This document shows positions 54,393 to 63,470 of a stretch of 64,000 bases of DNA, piece after piece. The position numbers and the translations under genes are program-made. The DNA comes from Nostoc cf. commune SO-36. GTDB taxonomy: Bacteria; Cyanobacteriota; Cyanobacteriia; Cyanobacteriales; Nostocaceae. The stretch lies in assembly GCF_023734775.1 (NCBI RefSeq), contig NZ_AP025732.1, forward strand, positions 1,178,001 through 1,242,000, given 5' to 3'. Each line of letters opens with the position of its first letter. Within the stretch, counting starts at the first letter, position 1. Under the pieces are notes generated by a model. The model worked only from the letters and a program-made list of their open reading frames with translations. It was not told where the DNA came from and made no database searches.

Positions 54393-57053
54393 CTAATTTA
54401 TCAAATCAGCGATCGCTTTCACCAATGCATCTGGATCTACTGGTTTAGAAATATGCATTTGAAATCCGGCTGCTAATGCTTGCTGCTGATTCATTTCGCC
54501 TGCATAAGCTGTGAGAGCGATCGCTGGTACGTCTCCTCCTTGCCCTGGCGATCGCGATCGCACTTCACGCATCAGCATATAACCGTCTGTTTTTGGCATT
54601 CCAATATCACTAATTAAAATATCTGGAATGGACTCAGACAGCGCTTGTAATGCTTCCTCTGCTGATGCTACGGCGGTTACTTGTACACCGTAGTCTTGCA
54701 AAATAAAGGTAATTAAGTCGCGGATATCTGGCTCATCGTCTACTACCAAAATTTGAGTGTCTGAGGGGAGTGGGGAATCAGGCGCACAAGATGAAGATTC
54801 ATTTTCTTCATGCCGAAGCTGTTCACTTCTGACCAAAAGCGGTAGCTCAACAGTGAAGGTTGCACCCAATTCTTCTCCAGAACTTTCGGCTTGAACAATT
54901 CCCCCATGCATCTCTACAACTTTACGCACGATCGCTAATCCTAAACCTAATCCACCAAATGTCCGCGTAATTGTGCCATCAGCTTGGCGAAAGTAATCGA
55001 ACACATAAGGCAAAAACTCTGGGCTAATTCCCTTACCTGTATCGCTGACCTGAATCTGAGCTTGGTTCCCAACTTCCATGAGTCGAATTTCTACCCGTCC
55101 GCCTGCTGGTGTAAATTTTACTGCATTGGAGAGCAAATTCCACACAACTTGTTGAAGCCGATTAGGGTCGCCCATCACTTGTCCCAACCTGGGATCAAAT
55201 ATGGTCTGAATTTGAATTGATTTGGCTTGTGCTGCTAGTTGTACTGTCTCTAGTGCTGCTTCAACTACCATTACCAAGCTCACTGGACAAATATTCAAGT
55301 TTAATTTTCCTTGAAGAATGCGAGACACATCCAACAAATCTTCAATTAGCTGAGTTTGTAACTTGGCGTTGCGTTCAATGGTTTCCAAGGCGCGGTTAGT
55401 GGTTTTTTCATCAAAATTGCGAGTTCGCAGCATTTTCGACCATCCCAGGATGGAGTTGAGTGGGGTTCGCAGTTCATGGGAGAGAACCGCCAGAAACTCA
55501 TCTTTGATTTTGTTGGCAATTTCTGCTTGTTGCCGTGCTGTTCGTTCTCGTTGGAGTAAATTACTGCATTCTTTCTCAAATGATTTGCGCTGAGTAATAT
55601 CCAGTAAGAAAGCAACACCATTATCTTTGGAGTCATCCAGTAAGGCTATCCCCAAAACAATTGGTACTCGCTTCCCGTTGCGCTGGACGTACTCTTTCTC
55701 ATAAACTCTGGAAACTCCAGTGGCTTGCACTTCCAAAAGGGCGCGATCGTCTAAATGCTTATACTCGGCAGGAGTAAGTTCTCTCCAATTAATTCTACCT
55801 AAAGTGGCAAACTCATCACGAGTGTAGCCAGTTAGTTGAAGAAAGGCATCATTAGCATCAACAATAAAGCCATCCAGATTCCAAAAAGCGACACCGATTA
55901 AGTTAGATTCAAACAAACGCCGAAATCGCGCTTCACTTTCACGCAATGATTTTTCTGCCCGTTTGTGTTCTGTAATATCACGAGAAACAGTAATTACGCC
56001 TTCAATATTTTGATTGGAATTCCGTAATGGTGTGAGGATGTATTCATAATAATGCACCCCATCAGCAGTAACATATTTACACTCATCCTTGATTGGCTGC
56101 CCAGTTTTCATGACAGCTTGTCGTTGATTATCTACCTGTTCTATAAGATCTGCGGGTACATCCAGGTCTTGCAAAGTTTTTCCGACAAGATCCTGGGTCT
56201 TAAAGCCTAATACGGTAGCTGCATCATGACTGACAAACTGATAGCAACCTCTACGATTAAAGATGTAAATGTGATCAACCGAGGCGGTGAGGATGGCATT
56301 TAAAATATTTGCCTGTTCTTGGACTTGGGTTGTAAGTTCACGAGTACTTTCTACTGCTTGCTTGCACACAGTAGTTTCCATACAAACCCCGATCATTCGC
56401 ACCGGTTTTCCTTGGTCGTTATAGATAAATTTTCCCTTGGCAGAAATCCAATGTACACTTTGGTCTGAGCGAATTATGCGAAATTCATCGTTATAGTCAG
56501 TCTTTTGTGCCAAAGCGTGGACAATCCCTTGCATTACAGATTGCCTATCTTCAGGATGAACGCACTTTTGAAAGGTTTCGTAAGGGCCGTCAAAACTACC
56601 AGGAAGCACACCAAAAAGCACTTGATAATTCTCAGACCAGATGGCTTTATTGGTAACAACATTCCAATCCCACAAGCCCATCTGGGAAAACTCTAGAGCT
56701 AGCTTGAGCCTTTTTTCACTCTCCCCCAGAAAGACTTCTACCTGCTGCCTCTGGGCAATTTCTTGTTGGAGTTGCTGTAAAATTACTGTCACATCTGTAG
56801 GCAGATTGAAGGCTGTAGATGTTGCCTGTTCAAAATGCCATTTTTTTACATCATACTCACCAACTTGAATCTGGGTATTTTGTGCTGCTATAGCCAGTTT
56901 TGTTTCTAGTTGTATTAATTGATCCTCAAGTGCTGCTTGCCTTTGTTGATAATATATTTCTGATTGCTCTAACTCAGCTACACGCTGACGTAAAACTGCT
57001 AATTCATCAGTTAATTTAAAGTTAATTTTATCAACATTTGGCATCTTGCACAC
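54393..57053 (-). CDS. Hybrid sensor histidine kinase with multiple PAS domains
   Basis: An 886-residue soluble hybrid kinase. An N-terminal coiled coil (LTDELAVLRQRVAELEQSEI) is followed by PAS domains at about residues 110-225, 240-360 and 370-490 (each ending in a PAC-type ITVSRDITEHKRAEKSLRES or FLLDITQRKSFEKEC). HisKA has the H-box FLAVLSHELRTPLNSILGWS (about 515). The HATPase has N-box VVWNLLSNAVKFTPAGG, G-box SDTGKGISPEF and GGLGLGLAIVRKVVEMHGG. The C-terminal receiver has DDEPDIRDL and phospho-acceptor Asp in PDILISDIGMPKTDGYML, with Lys in ISKPVDPDALVK. There is no TM segment, so it senses a cytosolic cue. Intact in spite of its length. Confidence 0.95.
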   Translation of the reverse strand: MCKMPNVDKINFKLTDELAVLRQRVAELEQSEIYYQQRQAALEDQLIQLETKLAIAAQNTQIQVGEYDVKKWHFEQATSTAFNLPTDVTVILQQLQQEIAQRQQVEVFLGESEKRLKLALEFSQMGLWDWNVVTNKAIWSENYQVLFGVLPGSFDGPYETFQKCVHPEDRQSVMQGIVHALAQKTDYNDEFRIIRSDQSVHWISAKGKFIYNDQGKPVRMIGVCMETTVCKQAVESTRELTTQVQEQANILNAILTASVDHIYIFNRRGCYQFVSHDAATVLGFKTQDLVGKTLQDLDVPADLIEQVDNQRQAVMKTGQPIKDECKYVTADGVHYYEYILTPLRNSNQNIEGVITVSRDITEHKRAEKSLRESEARFRRLFESNLIGVAFWNLDGFIVDANDAFLQLTGYTRDEFATLGRINWRELTPAEYKHLDDRALLEVQATGVSRVYEKEYVQRNGKRVPIVLGIALLDDSKDNGVAFLLDITQRKSFEKECSNLLQRERTARQQAEIANKIKDEFLAVLSHELRTPLNSILGWSKMLRTRNFDEKTTNRALETIERNAKLQTQLIEDLLDVSRILQGKLNLNICPVSLVMVVEAALETVQLAAQAKSIQIQTIFDPRLGQVMGDPNRLQQVVWNLLSNAVKFTPAGGRVEIRLMEVGNQAQIQVSDTGKGISPEFLPYVFDYFRQADGTITRTFGGLGLGLAIVRKVVEMHGGIVQAESSGEELGATFTVELPLLVRSEQLRHEENESSSCAPDSPLPSDTQILVVDDEPDIRDLITFILQDYGVQVTAVASAEEALQALSESIPDILISDIGMPKTDGYMLMREVRSRSPGQGGDVPAIALTAYAGEMNQQQALAAGFQMHISKPVDPDALVKAIADLIN

Positions 57054-57315
57054 TGCTCAAAACTCCAACAATCAATATTGATTTCAAGAGTAAATATCAT
57101 CTATTTTTATAAGTATGGATTTTTAAACTAACAAATGCAATCCATCAAAAGGCACATAAACAACTGAAAATTCAAAATTCAAAAATTTAAAACTAAGTTC
57201 AAATAACCGTAGAAGTGCGGGCATCACAGCTTAATATATGTAAGTTAAATTTAGAACAGCTTAAGAGCCAATTTAATTAATTTTGTCGCAACATAATAAA
57301 GGTGCTAGTTATCAG

Positions 57316-57385
57316 AATTCAGTTGGGTATTCTGTACTACTGGCGAATAGCGCAGCATTAGCGAGTCCGCGCACTCTTGCAAAAA
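57316..57385. repeat. Degenerate copy of the GAATTC-type repeat
   Basis: TCAGAATTCAGTTGGGTATT, TCTGTACTACTGGCGAATAG and AGCGAGTCCGCGCAC correspond to the left end and GC-rich core of the family seen at 3235, 4847 and 20065. No clear right end. The rest of 57054-57497 is AT-rich without a gene. Confidence 0.5.
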
Positions 57386-57497
57386 AGCAAACTAGGTGCA
57401 GCGTGTCGTCAAGAGCATTTTAATTCTCAATTTGAAATAATTCTTAAAATCGTGTAACAAAATTTTATTTTTATCTACTTAATCTTAAGAGCTAAAT

Positions 57498-58199
57498 TTA
57501 TTTCTTTAGACGCATGAAAGCTGCACCAATCAATAATCCTACAACTTGCCCCCAGAAGACAGCACCCGATTGATTTACACCAACGGGGGGAATGTTTAAA
57601 CTGCCGATACCATAAAATAATTGTTGTCCAAACCACCAAAATATATAGAAAAAGGCTGGAACTTCGATGGGAATATACAAAATTATTAGCGGCAAAATTG
57701 TGTCAATTTTAGCTTTAGGAAACTTCATAATATACACTCCTAAAACAGCTGCGATCGCACCATTGCCCCCAATCAATGGTACTGTCAAACTAGGTTCAGC
57801 CAGAATTTGTACTAAAGATGCGATCGCACCAGTAGCCAGATAAAATCCTAGATAGCGTCCATGCCCGAGAATATTTTCTACAGTTTTTCCAAAAACCCAC
57901 AAAAATAGTAGGTTTCCTAATATTTGACTAAAACTGCCGTGCAGAAATATTCCCAAAAGTAGTGAGAATGCTCGCCAAATTACAATTATCCAAGCAGCAG
58001 AGTTGTTAAAAAAGAGTGCATTTGTAATTGCCCCACTAATCTGCGCTGGAATCACACCCCAACTATTGATAAAATATCCTAATTCACCACTAAATTCTAG
58101 TCTAAGTTCCCATAAAAAGACGGCAATATTAATGCCAATTAACCAATAATTAATAATTGGCTTACTCCGACAACGAATATTATCACCAATAGGAATCAT
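57498..58199 (-). CDS. Rhomboid-family membrane protein lacking catalytic residues
   Basis: A 233-residue rhomboid with six or seven TM segments. The fold is recognisable: WGVIPAQISG, then the HGSFSQILGNLLFLWVFGKT block (the HxxxxxxxN helix), GFYLATGAIASLVQIL and GGNGAIAAVLGVYIMKFPKA. The serine of the GxSG motif is Asn here (GGNG), and the catalytic His of the last helix (usually AHxGG) is Gln (FWGQVVGLLIGAAF). It should therefore be an inactive rhomboid that binds or chaperones membrane proteins rather than cutting them. Start MIPIGDNIRCRSKPIINYWL is typical for bacterial rhomboids. Confidence 0.88.
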   Translation of the reverse strand: MIPIGDNIRCRSKPIINYWLIGINIAVFLWELRLEFSGELGYFINSWGVIPAQISGAITNALFFNNSAAWIIVIWRAFSLLLGIFLHGSFSQILGNLLFLWVFGKTVENILGHGRYLGFYLATGAIASLVQILAEPSLTVPLIGGNGAIAAVLGVYIMKFPKAKIDTILPLIILYIPIEVPAFFYIFWWFGQQLFYGIGSLNIPPVGVNQSGAVFWGQVVGLLIGAAFMRLKK

Positions 58200-58366
58200 A
58201 TAAATTAGTCATTAGTCATTAGTCATTAGTTATTTTATTATTTATTCTCCCCCTGCCTCCCTTACCTCCCCTGCCTCCCCTGCCCCCTGCCCCCTGCCCC
58301 CCTACTCCCCCTTAACGTGTGGCAAGATTGAAATCAGATCGCATCGCACTTAACTAGGTAAACGAG

Positions 58367-60496
58367 ATGCTGGGAAACACACTTGTAGGAAGATACCAAA
58401 TTATTAGTAACTTAGGAGGTGGGGGTTTTGGTGAAACTTTTGTGGCTTGCGATACCCAATTACCCGGTTCACCCCCATGTGTTGTTAAGAAACTTAAACC
58501 CCAGGCAACTGATGCCGTAACTTTGGAGACAGCTAGGCGTTTATTTGATACGGAAGCACAAGTTCTGTATAAATTAGGAACTCACGATCGCATTCCCCAA
58601 CTTTTAGCTTACTTTGAGGATAATGCCGAATTCTATCTCGTACAGGAATTAATCGAAGGTCATGATCTGAGTGAAGAATTAACATCAGGAAAAACCCTAA
58701 GTCAAGAGCAAGTAATTTCGCTTTTACAAGAACTTTTGACAATTTTAGAATTTGTCCATCAACAGAATGTAATTCACCGTGATGTTAATCCTCGAAATAT
58801 CCTCAGACGAAAACCAGATGGCAAATTAATCTTAATTGATTTTGGTGCAGTTAAACAAATTGCCACTCAAGTTATTACACCGCAAGGTCAAACTATAGCA
58901 ACAGTAGCTATAGGTACGCCTGGATACATCCCTGGAGAACAAGCTCATGGTACGCCCAAATTAAGCAGTGATATCTATGCTGCGGGAATAATTGCTATTC
59001 AGGCTCTCACTGGATTATCACCAGAGGAAATAGCAAAAGATGCTGATACTAACGAAATTATCTGGCAAGATAAAGCGACGGTAACGCCAGAATTTGCCCA
59101 ATTCTTAGATAAAATGGTGTGCTACGACTTTCGGCAACGTTATCCTTCGGCAACGGTAGCATTACAAGCCCTGAAAGAGTTAACACAACCACCTGACCAA
59201 ACAATAGCATTAACTCCTATTTCTCCACCAAAAAATATAAGTAAACCTCAACCGAAAAAAGGTATATTAGGGAAAATTCTACTAACGATATTTTTTATTG
59301 GTGTTAGCGGAGTAGCATCAATATTTATTTTGAATCACATGAATTCAAATAATGCCATAGAATTATCTAAACAAGGAAATACGCTTTTTGATTTACAACG
59401 CTATCCAGACGCGCTAGCAGTATATGAAAAAGCCGTTAATATCCGCCCAGATTATGCTCAAGGCTGGAATGGTCAAGGCAAAACGCTGTATAAATTAAAA
59501 AAATACAAAGATTCTTTAGCAGCGTATGATAGAGCAATTCAAATTCAGCCAGATTACTTTGAAGCTTGGAGCGGACGAGGCTTTGTGTTGGGAAGTTTAC
59601 GCCAATATCAAGAAGCGATCGCGTCTTTTGACAAAGCCTTACAATTAAATAATGATAACTCAGAAGTCTGGAATGCTAAGGGTGAAGCTTTCAGTAATTT
59701 AAACCAATATGACCAAGCAATTAAATCTTACGATAAGGCGATTGAACTCAAACCAGATAATTATGAAGCTTGGTACAAAAAAGGATTAGCTTTACAAAAT
59801 TCTCAGCGATATGAAGAAGCGATCGCAGCATACCAAAAAGTCGCCGATTTAAAACCAGACTATGAGCAAGCTTGGTATAATCAGGGGAATTCATTAGTAA
59901 ATTTGCAACGCTACCAAGATGCCTTCACCGCTTATGACAAAGCTGTGCAATACCAGTCAAATTATTATCAAGCTTGGTTGTCAAGGGGTAATGTCCTGTT
60001 AAATTTACGACGTTATCCAGAAGCAATTGAATCTTTTAATCAAGTAATTAAATACAATCCTAGTAACTATCAGGCATGGTATAATTTGGGTTGGTCGCTG
60101 CATCAAAGTCAACGCTATGAAGAAGCAATAAAAGCTTATAGTAGAGCAGCAAAAATTAAGCCGAATGACTATCAAGTCTGGTATAATCTGGGGAATTCAC
60201 AATATATATTGCAGAAATACGAAGATGCGATCGCGTCTTATAATAAGGCAGTTCGTTATAAACCAGACCATTCCGAAAGCTGGTATAGCAGGGGTAATGC
60301 GCTATTAAATTTGAAACGGTTTCAAGATGCGATCGCCTCTTACGATCAAGCAATAAAATACAAGTCTAATTACCAACAAGCAATCGACGGTCGCAACCAA
60401 GCCCAGATTCAACTGCAAGGCGAGAAACCAAAGCCTATAATCGTGCCAATTATCCCAGATCCTAATCCTACGAATCCACCGCAGACGACACCCTAG
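58367..60496 (+). CDS. Ser/Thr protein kinase with C-terminal TPR domain
   Basis: A 709-residue membrane-anchored eukaryotic-type kinase. Kinase domain (about residues 8-275): glycine loop LGGGGFGETFVACD, Lys in CVVKKLKP, catalytic loop VIHRDVNPRNILRR (the usual Lys two after Asp is Asn), LIDFGAVKQ (DFG) and GTPGYIPGEQAHG (APE-like region). A TM segment follows (ILLTIFFIGVSGVASIFIL, about residues 305-325). Then about ten TPRs of 34 residues (for example YDRAIQIQPDYFEAWSGRGF), probably outside the cytosol, and a proline-rich tail. A common cyanobacterial design; substrate unknown. The lost lysine may lower activity. Confidence 0.93.
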   Translation: MLGNTLVGRYQIISNLGGGGFGETFVACDTQLPGSPPCVVKKLKPQATDAVTLETARRLFDTEAQVLYKLGTHDRIPQLLAYFEDNAEFYLVQELIEGHDLSEELTSGKTLSQEQVISLLQELLTILEFVHQQNVIHRDVNPRNILRRKPDGKLILIDFGAVKQIATQVITPQGQTIATVAIGTPGYIPGEQAHGTPKLSSDIYAAGIIAIQALTGLSPEEIAKDADTNEIIWQDKATVTPEFAQFLDKMVCYDFRQRYPSATVALQALKELTQPPDQTIALTPISPPKNISKPQPKKGILGKILLTIFFIGVSGVASIFILNHMNSNNAIELSKQGNTLFDLQRYPDALAVYEKAVNIRPDYAQGWNGQGKTLYKLKKYKDSLAAYDRAIQIQPDYFEAWSGRGFVLGSLRQYQEAIASFDKALQLNNDNSEVWNAKGEAFSNLNQYDQAIKSYDKAIELKPDNYEAWYKKGLALQNSQRYEEAIAAYQKVADLKPDYEQAWYNQGNSLVNLQRYQDAFTAYDKAVQYQSNYYQAWLSRGNVLLNLRRYPEAIESFNQVIKYNPSNYQAWYNLGWSLHQSQRYEEAIKAYSRAAKIKPNDYQVWYNLGNSQYILQKYEDAIASYNKAVRYKPDHSESWYSRGNALLNLKRFQDAIASYDQAIKYKSNYQQAIDGRNQAQIQLQGEKPKPIIVPIIPDPNPTNPPQTTP

Positions 60497-60627
60497 TGCC
60501 GCAGGGCGGAAGTCAAAAGTCAAAAGTTTTGTATATCAAGGCTTTTGCAAGTTTTAAACTAGTAGCTTGATTTCCGCCGCACTGTACTAGTAATTGACCA
60601 ATCCAAAAATGAAAAATTTACCAAGGC

Positions 60628-61047
60628 ATGATTGTGCCTTGCATAGTAAATGCCATTTTTTTCTTTATGATGCGGCAGTTTTTCGTTAATTTTTCTAAAG
60701 AAATAGAAAAAATAGCACAACTTGATGGCTTAAATACCTTTGGAATTTTCCGATATGAATTTTTCGATATATTGTCTTAGCCTTTAGCAAAAGCATCACT
60801 AGCAGCGCAGCCAGTTTTTGGGTTCATGGGGGGTTGGAATAATTTTTTACTGCCTATAATTATCCTATTTGGGGCAGAAATGTTTACCCTCCCTTGGGGG
60901 ATGAACCCCTTTACACGTCAATACATCAGCCATTGGAAGTACATTATGGCGGCTTCTATAATCTTCACTTTGCCGACTTTAGGTATTTACGCCTTTTTTA
61001 ATCGTTACTTTATTCAAAACATCCCCTTTACCGGGGGGAAAAGTTAA
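60628..61047 (+). pseudogene. Remnant of a UgpE/MalG-type sugar ABC permease
   Basis: The C-terminal half of a MalG/UgpE permease: MIVPCIVNAIFFFMMRQFFV, NFSKEIEKIAQLDGLNTFGI (EAA-loop region), then a frame break near 60775 where the stop TAG replaces VLPLAKASLAAQPVFGF, and from 60826 FMGGWNNFLLPIIILFGAEM to YAFFNRYFIQNIPFTGGKS. About half of the gene (the 5' part) is absent. It could once have partnered a UgpA-type permease such as the one at 34172. Not functional as it stands. Confidence 0.8.
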
Positions 61048-61191
61048 TAGGCATAGGGCATTGGAAAACTCTTTCCTTCTTCCTTATTCCCCACTCCCCA
61101 TCCCAAACAGTATTTTGGGCAACAAATTGCACTCCTAACGTGATATTGGTATTACAGAGACTCAATCTCTATCTATCAGTTAATAAGCATT

Positions 61192-61407
61192 ATGGGTTTT
61201 GCAGACCTATCGATCGCAGAGATAGCAGCCGACTACAGCATTCCTGTAGAAAAAGTGTTTTCTCTGTGCAACCAACTGGGAATCGCCTACAAACACCAAA
61301 AGACCCGTTTGGCGTTAGAAGATGCAAAGGCAATTATTTCCCAAATATCGTCTGAAATACGCCCAAAAGGTACTAGCGACTCGCTGGGTGACAACGAAGC
61401 CACCTGA
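61192..61407 (+). CDS. Small conserved HTH-like protein upstream of psbV
   Basis: A 71-residue protein (MGFADLSIAEIAADYSIPVE, KVFSLCNQLGIAYKHQKTRL, ALEDAKAIISQISSEIRPKG). The first half has the look of a helix-turn-helix or IF2-N-like three-helix unit. Similar small proteins are conserved near psbV in Nostocales, by memory only. ATG start at 61192. It lies 130 bp upstream of psbV on the same strand. Regulatory function is plausible but not shown. Confidence 0.65.
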   Translation: MGFADLSIAEIAADYSIPVEKVFSLCNQLGIAYKHQKTRLALEDAKAIISQISSEIRPKGTSDSLGDNEAT

Positions 61408-61539
61408 AGGGTTATCATCGGCTTTGGCTAATCACTGATACCTAATGACAAAAAACAATGAGTCATTAGCAATTAGCAGCTTGGAGATTGAGAATCGCGT
61501 TCTTAGCTGTGTTGAGCGTCAAAATTTTTGAGGGGAAAC

Positions 61540-62031
61540 ATGTTTAGAAGACTAATTGGCGTTGTGGTGGTTACTGTTTTACTCTCGTTTCAGTTGCTTG
61601 TCGGTAGCGCGACAGCAGTGGAACTGGACAAAGCTACCCGAACAGTGCCATTAAATACTCAAGGTGAGACAACCGTACTCAGCCTTAAACAAGTCAAAGA
61701 AGGCAAACGCTTATTTAATTACGCTTGCGCCCAATGTCATGCGGGGGGAGTTACCAAAACAAACCAGAACGTAGGACTCACACCAGACGATCTGGCACTG
61801 GCAACACCTAACCGTAACAACATTGAAGGCTTGGTAGATTACCTGAAAAACCCCACCACTTACGACGGGGAAGAAGAGATTTCCGAAATACACCCCAGCA
61901 TCAAAAGTGCAGATATTTTCACAGCAATGCGAAATCTGACGGATGAGGACTTGGAGGCGATCGCCGGTCATATTCTCTTACAACCTAAAATCGTTGGCAC
62001 TAAGTGGGGAGGCGGGAAAATCTATTACTAA
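61540..62031 (+). CDS. psbV: Cytochrome c550, extrinsic photosystem II subunit
   Basis: A 163-residue precursor from ATG 61540 preceded by GAGGGGAAAC; an upstream TTG in frame would add four residues. The signal peptide (MFRRLIGVVVVTVLLSFQLL then VGSATA) directs it to the lumen. The haem c motif CAQCH (FNYACAQCHAGG) is followed by GLTPDDLALATPNRNNIEGL, PTTYDGEEEISEIHPSIKSA and the second axial His in AGHILLQPKIVGTKWGGGKI, ending in YY as usual. It stabilises the oxygen-evolving Mn cluster. petE follows downstream on the same strand. Confidence 0.97.
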   Translation: MFRRLIGVVVVTVLLSFQLLVGSATAVELDKATRTVPLNTQGETTVLSLKQVKEGKRLFNYACAQCHAGGVTKTNQNVGLTPDDLALATPNRNNIEGLVDYLKNPTTYDGEEEISEIHPSIKSADIFTAMRNLTDEDLEAIAGHILLQPKIVGTKWGGGKIYY

Positions 62032-62048
62032 ATCCTGGAACTGAATCA

Positions 62049-62110
62049 TTGGGAATAGGGAATAGGGCATTGGGAAGAATTCATTCTCAATTCTCCATTC
62101 CCCATTCCCT
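62049..62110. repeat. GGGAATAGGG / CCATTCCCCATTCCC palindromic repeat
   Basis: Inverted repeat just after psbV (GGGAATAGGGAATAGGGCAT against CCATTCCCCATTCCC) with GAATTCATTCTCAATTC in the loop. It may contribute to transcript ending, but without a clear U tract. The remainder of 62110-62319 is AT-rich with no gene. Confidence 0.5.
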
Positions 62111-62319
62111 AGTTTTCACCGAAGTTTGGCTGCTTCGGTTCTCACAAGGGCACAAAAAATTTTTGAAAAGTCAAAATATTCCTAAAGTAAAAAGAAAAAT
62201 ATCTTATTTTACTTTTACCTTTATTGGCAGGCATTTTGTGCTATGTCAGTCTAGTATTTATTACTATTTGCACAACTTTTTGCAATAAATTGCTCCTCAT
62301 TCTTAAAAAAAAATTTATC

Positions 62320-62336
62320 TATGACAGATTGTCATA
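62320..62336. promoter_or_regulatory. Dyad TATGACA-GAT-TGTCATA upstream of petE
   Basis: A perfect 7-bp inverted repeat with 3-bp spacer, 60 bp before the plastocyanin start. The GACA...TGTC core resembles sites bound by BlaI/CopY-type repressors; in Synechocystis copper control of petE and petJ runs through a BlaI-type repressor (PetR). Treating this dyad as that operator is inference. A -10 like TAAAAT (62354 area) follows. Confidence 0.5.
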
Positions 62337-62395
62337 TTTGGCGTTGATTTTATTTAAAATGAGAAAGGGAAAAAATTATATGTTGGGAGAGAGGT

Positions 62396-62815
62396 ATGAA
62401 ATTAATTTCGGCAAGCTTGCGACGCCTTAGTTTAGCTGTGTTGACAATCCTTTTAGTTGTTAGCAGCTTTGCTGTTTTTACTCCCAGTGCTTCGGCTGAA
62501 ACCTACAAGGTGAAATTGGGTAGCGATAAAGGAATGCTGGCTTTTGAACCGAAAAAGTTGACCATTAAACCAGGCGACACGGTTGAATGGGTGAACAATA
62601 AAGTTCCTCCCCATAATGTTGTGTTTGATCCTGCCAAGAACCCGACCAAGGATGCCACTTTAGCAAAATCTCTATCTCATAAGAATTTGCTGATGAGTGC
62701 TGGTCAAAAGGAAGCAACTATCTTCCCCGCAGACGCACCTGCTGGTGACTACACTTTCTACTGCGAACCCCACCGTGGTGCTGGCATGGTTGGTACAATC
62801 ACTGTCGAAGGCTAA
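62396..62815 (+). CDS. petE: Plastocyanin
   Basis: A 139-residue precursor. Lumenal signal peptide (MKLISASLRRLSLAVLTILL ... PSASA), then mature ETYKVKLGSDKGMLAFEPKK. Copper ligands: His in VPPHNVVFD, and Cys, His, Met in YTFYCEPHRGAGMVG. It carries electrons from cytochrome b6f to photosystem I. Strong ribosome site GGGAGAGAGG just before ATG. A GACA/TGTC dyad lies upstream. The alternative carrier, petJ, follows 246 bp downstream; the two are normally reciprocally controlled by copper. Confidence 0.98.
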   Translation: MKLISASLRRLSLAVLTILLVVSSFAVFTPSASAETYKVKLGSDKGMLAFEPKKLTIKPGDTVEWVNNKVPPHNVVFDPAKNPTKDATLAKSLSHKNLLMSAGQKEATIFPADAPAGDYTFYCEPHRGAGMVGTITVEG

Positions 62816-62909
62816 GAACATCGCCATTGACAACAAGATAATTTCTCAATGAAATTAGTTCATAGCGACACGCTACACTCCTAAGAGTGACGCACAAAAT
62901 TCATGAAAT

Positions 62910-62983
62910 GGCGGTAATGAGTCCCATCATCTCCTAAGACGCTAAACAACCTGTAGCGATGGAAGGATGAACTCGTTACCGCC
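62910..62983. promoter_or_regulatory. Long stem-loop between petE and petJ
   Basis: Outer arms GGCGGTAATGAGT and ACTCGTTACCGCC (12 of 13 pair), with a second pairing inside (CCATCATCTCC region against GATGGAAGGATG). It could serve as a terminator without U tract, an RNA processing site or a leader structure for petJ. Nothing in the sequence decides between these. Confidence 0.45.
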
Positions 62984-63061
62984 AATTTTGATCAAATTTG
63001 ACTTAATCGGAGATTAATCGCGTTTATACTCTTGCTGGAGGCTTGTTGCGAGGAAATTTTC

Positions 63062-63406
63062 TTGAGAATACTTTTATTAATCCTACTGTCAGCGATCGCT
63101 TTATTCAAATTGACATTCATTAGTCCAGCACTAGCTGCCGAAACATCTAACGGTGCTAAAATTTTCGAGGCTAACTGTGCCTCTTGCCATATAGGTGGCG
63201 GCAACATCCTGATTAGCCAGAAAACCTTGAAAAAGGAAGCATTGTCAAAGTATCTAGAAAATTATGATAGCGAATCAATCCAGGCGATTATTCATCAAGT
63301 GCAAAATGGCAAAAATGCCATGCCTGCCTTTAAAGGCAAGTTAAGCTCTGAGGAGATTCTGGAGGTTGCTGCTTATGTTTTTCAAAATGCAGAACATGGT
63401 TGGTAA
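63062..63406 (+). CDS. petJ: Cytochrome c6
   Basis: A lumenal electron carrier, 114 residues as precursor. I favour the TTG at 63062 ([20 protein letters not shown]) because GAGG lies about 8 bp upstream and the signal peptide is then of normal size; the frame stays open to 63032. Mature part starts near [14 protein letters not shown]. Haem motif CASCH, axial Met in [13 protein letters not shown], end [13 protein letters not shown]. It replaces plastocyanin when copper is scarce. Adjacent to petE, followed by a strong terminator-like hairpin. Confidence 0.95.
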   Translation: MRILLLILLSAIALFKLTFISPALAAETSNGAKIFEANCASCHIGGGNILISQKTLKKEALSKYLENYDSESIQAIIHQVQNGKNAMPAFKGKLSSEEILEVAAYVFQNAEHGW

Positions 63407-63409
63407 AAT

Positions 63410-63447
63410 AGGGTAGCACAGATGTGCTACCCTACTTTTTATTTATT
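63410..63447 (+). terminator. Rho-independent-like terminator after petJ
   Basis: Hairpin AGGGTAGCACA-GA-TGTGCTACCCT followed by ACTTTTTATTTATT, starting 4 bp after the petJ stop. Perfect 11-bp arms and a T-rich tail make it the clearest terminator in the window. Confidence 0.82.
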
Positions 63448-63470
63448 AATCCAAAATCACCCATTGGTGA

